Assembly: GCA_947623855.1 (NCBI GenBank)
Contig: CANQHW010000059.1
Coordinates: forward strand, 1 to 7,118
Source: an uncultured Bacilli bacterium
GTDB taxonomy: Bacteria > Bacillota_I > Bacilli_A > RF39 > UBA660
Direction of reading: 5' to 3'
DNA length: 7,118 nucleotides
The translations under genes were made by a program, and so were the position numbers. The notes beneath the pieces were generated by a model. The model did not search any database. It was not told the DNA's origin and was given only the letters and a program-made list of their open reading frames with translations. Shown here piece by piece: positions 4,688-7,118 of the stretch (position 1 is the stretch's first letter; each line of letters starts with the position of its first letter).

Positions 4688-5019
4688 ACATTTTTCCTCC
4701 CATATTCTGCTTCATGGCATGAAATGATTTTTATTCTATCGTAATTAGTTGTACTATCTTTTTTTACTTTAACATAGAATAAAACATTTTTAGCTATTTC
4801 TTTCATAAATACAAATAATTCTTCATTGGGTTTATCTCTATCTATTATTGGTCCACTTTCTAAATCATACTCAGTAATGGATTTTAAAAAGTCTTCTATT
4901 TCATAAATAGTTAACCCAAACTTTTGCCGTGATCTTCTATTTTTCATAGTTGGAACTAGGTCATACGTTTTATCATTAATAGATTTATGCAATAAATTTA
5001 TAATTTCTGTAACTGTCAT
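4684..5019 (-). CDS. MqsR-family toxin (predicted mRNA interferase), 111 aa
   Basis: The C-terminal half carries the pattern I associate with Firmicutes MqsR-family toxins: FGLTIYEIEDFLKSITEYDL (about 35-54), then SGPIIDRDKP, an aromatic stretch ELFVFMKEI, FYVKVK, and a final IKIISCHEAEY. MqsR is a RelE-fold ribonuclease that cleaves mRNA, at GCU in E. coli; cleavage here is inferred. I chose ATG at 5019 because AGGTG (5030-5026) lies six bases before it. The GTG at 5028 and ATG at 5025 overlap the ribosome binding site. The common SFH near the C-terminus reads SCH here. The stop overlaps the antitoxin start by ATGA, so the two are translationally coupled. The operon interrupts the dnaI-thrS neighbourhood, consistent with acquisition by transfer. 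Confidence 0.78.
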   Translation of the reverse strand: MTVTEIINLLHKSINDKTYDLVPTMKNRRSRQKFGLTIYEIEDFLKSITEYDLESGPIIDRDKPNEELFVFMKEIAKNVLFYVKVKKDSTTNYDRIKIISCHEAEYGRKNV

Positions 5020-5036
5020 TCGCATCACCTATTTGT

Positions 5037-5065
5037 ATAATATCATATAAAATAAAAATTATCAA
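5037..5065 (-). promoter_or_regulatory. Predicted promoter of the toxin-antitoxin operon
   Basis: TTGATA (5065-5060), a 17-base spacer and TATTAT (5042-5037). Transcription would start near 5030, at the first base of AGGTGATG, so the mRNA would have almost no leader beyond the ribosome binding site. The -35 box lies within the palindrome at the end of dnaI, which could also serve as an operator for the HTH antitoxin. Confidence 0.6.
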
Positions 5066-5077
5066 TTGATAATTTTT
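5054..5077. terminator. 24-base perfect palindrome after dnaI (weak terminator and possible operator)
   Basis: A perfect inverted repeat centred on CAATTG (5063-5068), made mostly of A and T. On the minus strand it begins at the dnaI stop codon and is followed by TTTTTATTTT-like sequence, so it can act as the dnaI terminator despite low stem GC. It contains the -35 box of the toxin-antitoxin promoter. Binding by the XRE-type antitoxin is a guess from its symmetry and position. Confidence 0.55.
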
Positions 5078-5955
5078 TATTTTCTTTTATTTTCGCTTAA
5101 TAACTCCATATCTACTGTCATATATTTAATCCGTTCTAAAATTCTTTTAATTTTGATATCTTCATCACTAAAATTATTATTAGTCTTAAAATGTCTTTCT
5201 AATTCTTCTAAATTTAAATTCGAAGTAAAGAAAGTTGATTTATAGTTTTCCATTCTCTCCTGTAATATCGAAGCTAATACTTCATCTCTACTCCATTCAG
5301 TAACTTTCTCCGCTCCAATATCATCAATAAGTAATAAGTCCACCTCTAAAAGATAAGCTATTTCATCCCCAAAACTCTCAAAATCACTTTTTAAATTCCT
5401 AAGTAAACTAGGTAAATAAACGATTTTACAACTAGCACCTTTTTTCTTTAGTTCATTAAATAATGCTGCAATAATATACGTTTTCCCACATCCAAAAGGT
5501 CCATGTAAATATAACCCTTTTTGGGTTTTAGTAATATCAAAATCATCATAAAACTTCTTTACCCAAGTTAAAACTTCTTTTCTTTTTTTATCCGTCACAT
5601 CTAATTCTTTAAAAGAAGCCCTCTCTAATTCTTTAGAAGCACTTTTCACATTCTTAAGCTTATCATTCATTTCCTTTTTATAATGACATTCTTGATAAGA
5701 AGTAATAATTCTTTGTCCATCAAAATATGGATTCATATAACACCCATTTACTCTATTTTTACAAAAATTAAGTCCTTTACAAGTAGCACAATTCTTTTGT
5801 TCTAAAACACAATCTTCTAAAGTACTAGTATATTTCATAGCTATTTTAGGTGTTACTCCTAAATTACTTGCTACTTCTCTAAATTTAGGATCTTTTAAAG
5901 CTTCTTTAAAAGATACCTCTAAATCCCCCCTATTATCTATTACCATCTTTTCCAT
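5077..5955 (-). CDS. dnaI: Primosomal protein DnaI, helicase loader ATPase, 292 aa
   Basis: Loads the replicative helicase onto DNA at origins and stalled forks, together with DnaB and DnaD. The N-terminal helicase-binding domain (about 1-100) has a cysteine cluster, C49, C56, C59, C65, C72 and C90 with H91, fitting the zinc-binding region of DnaI. The AAA+ domain has Walker A GPFGCGKT (152-159), Walker B LLLIDDIG (207-214), the sensor I region TSN (244-246) and arginines in RILERI (271-276). Size is close to the B. subtilis protein (about 311). The ATG at 5955 follows AGGTGATTAA, in which the TGA is the stop of the upstream dnaB, so the two genes are translationally coupled with four bases between. 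In B. subtilis ytxC and thrS follow; here a toxin-antitoxin operon follows and no ytxC is seen. Confidence 0.95.
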   Translation of the reverse strand: MEKMVIDNRGDLEVSFKEALKDPKFREVASNLGVTPKIAMKYTSTLEDCVLEQKNCATCKGLNFCKNRVNGCYMNPYFDGQRIITSYQECHYKKEMNDKLKNVKSASKELERASFKELDVTDKKRKEVLTWVKKFYDDFDITKTQKGLYLHGPFGCGKTYIIAALFNELKKKGASCKIVYLPSLLRNLKSDFESFGDEIAYLLEVDLLLIDDIGAEKVTEWSRDEVLASILQERMENYKSTFFTSNLNLEELERHFKTNNNFSDEDIKIKRILERIKYMTVDMELLSENKRK

Positions 5956-5959
5956 TTAA

Positions 5960-7118
5960 TCACCTAAATTCTTTAAACATATCTTCTAATTCCTGTAACT
6001 CTTCTTTACTCATTTCTTCTTTAGCATACTCTTTATTAAACCATACTGGTTTTTCTTCTGGATGTTTAACATTAGATTTAACCGCAATCCTTTTTGCATA
6101 TTTCTTTTGTTCTTTCTCTGCAATCGCCATAGCTTCCGGAGCTGTTTCAATCCCTGCTCTTTTCCACTGACTAGCAATCGCATTAATAAAGTTTTCATTT
6201 AATTTATTATTATTAATCTTTAATACATAATCAATTAATACATTTACCACTGCAGGATTTAACTTTGTATCTAAAAGCAGACTCTCTATTAACTTTAAAT
6301 CTCTCTTACTAGGAGTACTCCCCTTTTGTTTTTTCCTTAAAAAATCATAAGGGGTCGTATTTTCAAAAACATAAATAATTTTTGCTCGATTAGATTTTTC
6401 GCCCACTGGAGTTTTTAAATATTCCGGTTGGGTTCGATATATTAAAGTCGGAAGACGTCCATCGTGCGCATATTGATAATATTTCCGTGCTTCTATCCGT
6501 AATGCTTTCTTATCAATAAACCCATTTTCATTAACTACATTACGAAGTAAATCTGTCATTTGCATTTCATCAAACCCATAAACAAAAGCTAAATTATTAA
6601 TTAAATCTCTTACTTGTTTCTTTAAAGCTTTCTCATTAATTATTCCTTTAGGTAAAGCATTAATAATCATATCAAAGTCAATCTTTTCTTCTACTAAAGG
6701 AACCCCCTTTTCCTTATCCCGTATATCAAACTCCGGAATAGTATCACTACTTTCATATACTTCATTAATCTTCTTAGAAATATCTTGATAATCCGTTAAA
6801 TCAAACTTTACACTTTCATATTCTAATTTTAAACTTTCATATTCTGTCTTCCCAATATTATTATATAAAACAATATTAAATATCGGATGATTAAAAAAAT
6901 CTATTGCACTTAAAGGTGAATATACCTCATAAATATAACTACCTACATCTCCTGCTTTATAATATGTCTTTAATAAACCTACCGCCTCTAAAGCTTCTCT
7001 CCCCTTTTTAATACTATTTAAATCTGTTTTCATAATCGTCATTAAATGATGATGATGATAATCTTTACTTAATATTTCTAATTTATCTAAATCACGCCAT
7101 AAAGTAAAATATAAACTA
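5960..7118 (-). CDS. dnaB: Replication initiation/membrane attachment protein DnaB (Gram-positive type); 5' end beyond the window
   Basis: This is the DnaD-like loader partner of DnaI, not the helicase. The frame is open to the right edge (385 codons visible). Residues encoded before the Met codon at 7042 (SLYFTLWRDLD...) match the winged-helix region of B. subtilis DnaB, so that Met is internal. Recognisable parts are EALEAVGLLKTYY and FFNHPIFNIVLYNNIGKTEY in the N-terminal half. The C-terminal DnaB_2/DnaD-like domain has TPYDFLRKKQKG, then PAVVNVLIDYVL and FINAIASQWKRAGIETAPEAM, the YxxxIxxxW-type motif with Phe in the first position. It ends in TGA (5962-5960), which overlaps the ribosome binding site of dnaI. 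A run of four CAT codons (7058-7047) encodes four histidines in the winged-helix region. It is likely cotranscribed with dnaI from a promoter outside the window. Confidence 0.93.
   Translation of the reverse strand, partial: SLYFTLWRDLDKLEILSKDYHHHHLMTIMKTDLNSIKKGREALEAVGLLKTYYKAGDVGSYIYEVYSPLSAIDFFNHPIFNIVLYNNIGKTEYESLKLEYESVKFDLTDYQDISKKINEVYESSDTIPEFDIRDKEKGVPLVEEKIDFDMIINALPKGIINEKALKKQVRDLINNLAFVYGFDEMQMTDLLRNVVNENGFIDKKALRIEARKYYQYAHDGRLPTLIYRTQPEYLKTPVGEKSNRAKIIYVFENTTPYDFLRKKQKGSTPSKRDLKLIESLLLDTKLNPAVVNVLIDYVLKINNNKLNENFINAIASQWKRAGIETAPEAMAIAEKEQKKYAKRIAVKSNVKHPEEKPVWFNKEYAKEEMSKEELQELEDMFKEFR

Noticed and set aside
6010..6198. Minus-strand frame of 62 codons
   Set aside because: Alternative frame within dnaB; very basic and repetitive composition typical of a shadow.
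7040..7042. ATG as the true start of dnaB
   Set aside because: The frame stays open to the edge and the residues before it match the DnaB winged-helix region, so it is an internal Met.
1..7118. CRISPR array, transposon or prophage
   Set aside because: No regularly spaced repeats, transposase, integrase or phage structural genes are visible. The only repeats are the two ncRNA copies and the leader motif.
1..7118. Mycoplasma-type code with TGA as Trp
   Set aside because: Tryptophan is TGG in the conserved proteins, and TGA ends dnaB and the MqsR-like gene at sensible points.

Overview
The window is AT-rich, low-GC Firmicutes-type DNA. Likely source: a member of Bacilli or a related, possibly uncultured lineage. 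The evidence is a T-box-controlled thrS, the Gram-positive primosome pair dnaB-dnaI, a YbxB/RsmC-like methyltransferase and AGGAGG/AGGTGAT-type ribosome binding sites. TGA serves as a stop (dnaB, the MqsR-like gene) and tryptophan is TGG, so the code is standard and this is not a Mycoplasma-type genome. Species cannot be read from the sequence.

Layout, left to right. (1) 1-280, minus: 5' part of a class I SAM-dependent methyltransferase that runs off the left edge. Its promoter is divergent from that of an elongator tRNA-Met(CAT) at 445-521, which has its own promoter and terminator. (2) 589-1701: a compact RNA-rich island. A predicted ~112-nt four-hairpin ncRNA (copy 1) precedes a DUF1003 two-helix membrane protein gene. 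A homologous ncRNA (copy 2) follows it and overlaps, antisense, the 3' half of a 49-codon single-helix membrane peptide gene. The geometry (two promoters, convergent transcription, ~94-nt 3' overlap) is that of a type I toxin-antitoxin locus such as B. subtilis txpA/ratA, but I recognise neither the peptide nor the RNA. Copy 1 has no intact peptide gene opposite it. (3) 1713-3721, minus: thrS with a complete T-box leader (specifier ACT, T-box UGGU). The enzyme lacks the N-terminal TGS domain but keeps its editing and catalytic residues. (4) 3737-5065, minus: a two-gene type II toxin-antitoxin operon, an MqsR-family toxin followed by an antitoxin that joins a cysteine-less MqsA-like N-terminus and XRE helix-turn-helix to a Panacea/SocA (DUF4065) domain. 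(5) 5077-7118, minus: dnaI and the 3' part of dnaB (5' end beyond the right edge), translationally coupled, encoding the helicase loader and its partner.

How it fits together: as I recall, B. subtilis has dnaB-dnaI-ytxC-thrS. Here the same backbone is kept, no ytxC is present, and the mqsR-panA operon sits in the dnaI-thrS gap with its own promoter, built partly into the dnaI terminator palindrome. The most novel signal is the duplicated structured RNA family and its association with the small membrane peptide. All promoters, transcript ends and RNA folds are predictions made by eye.
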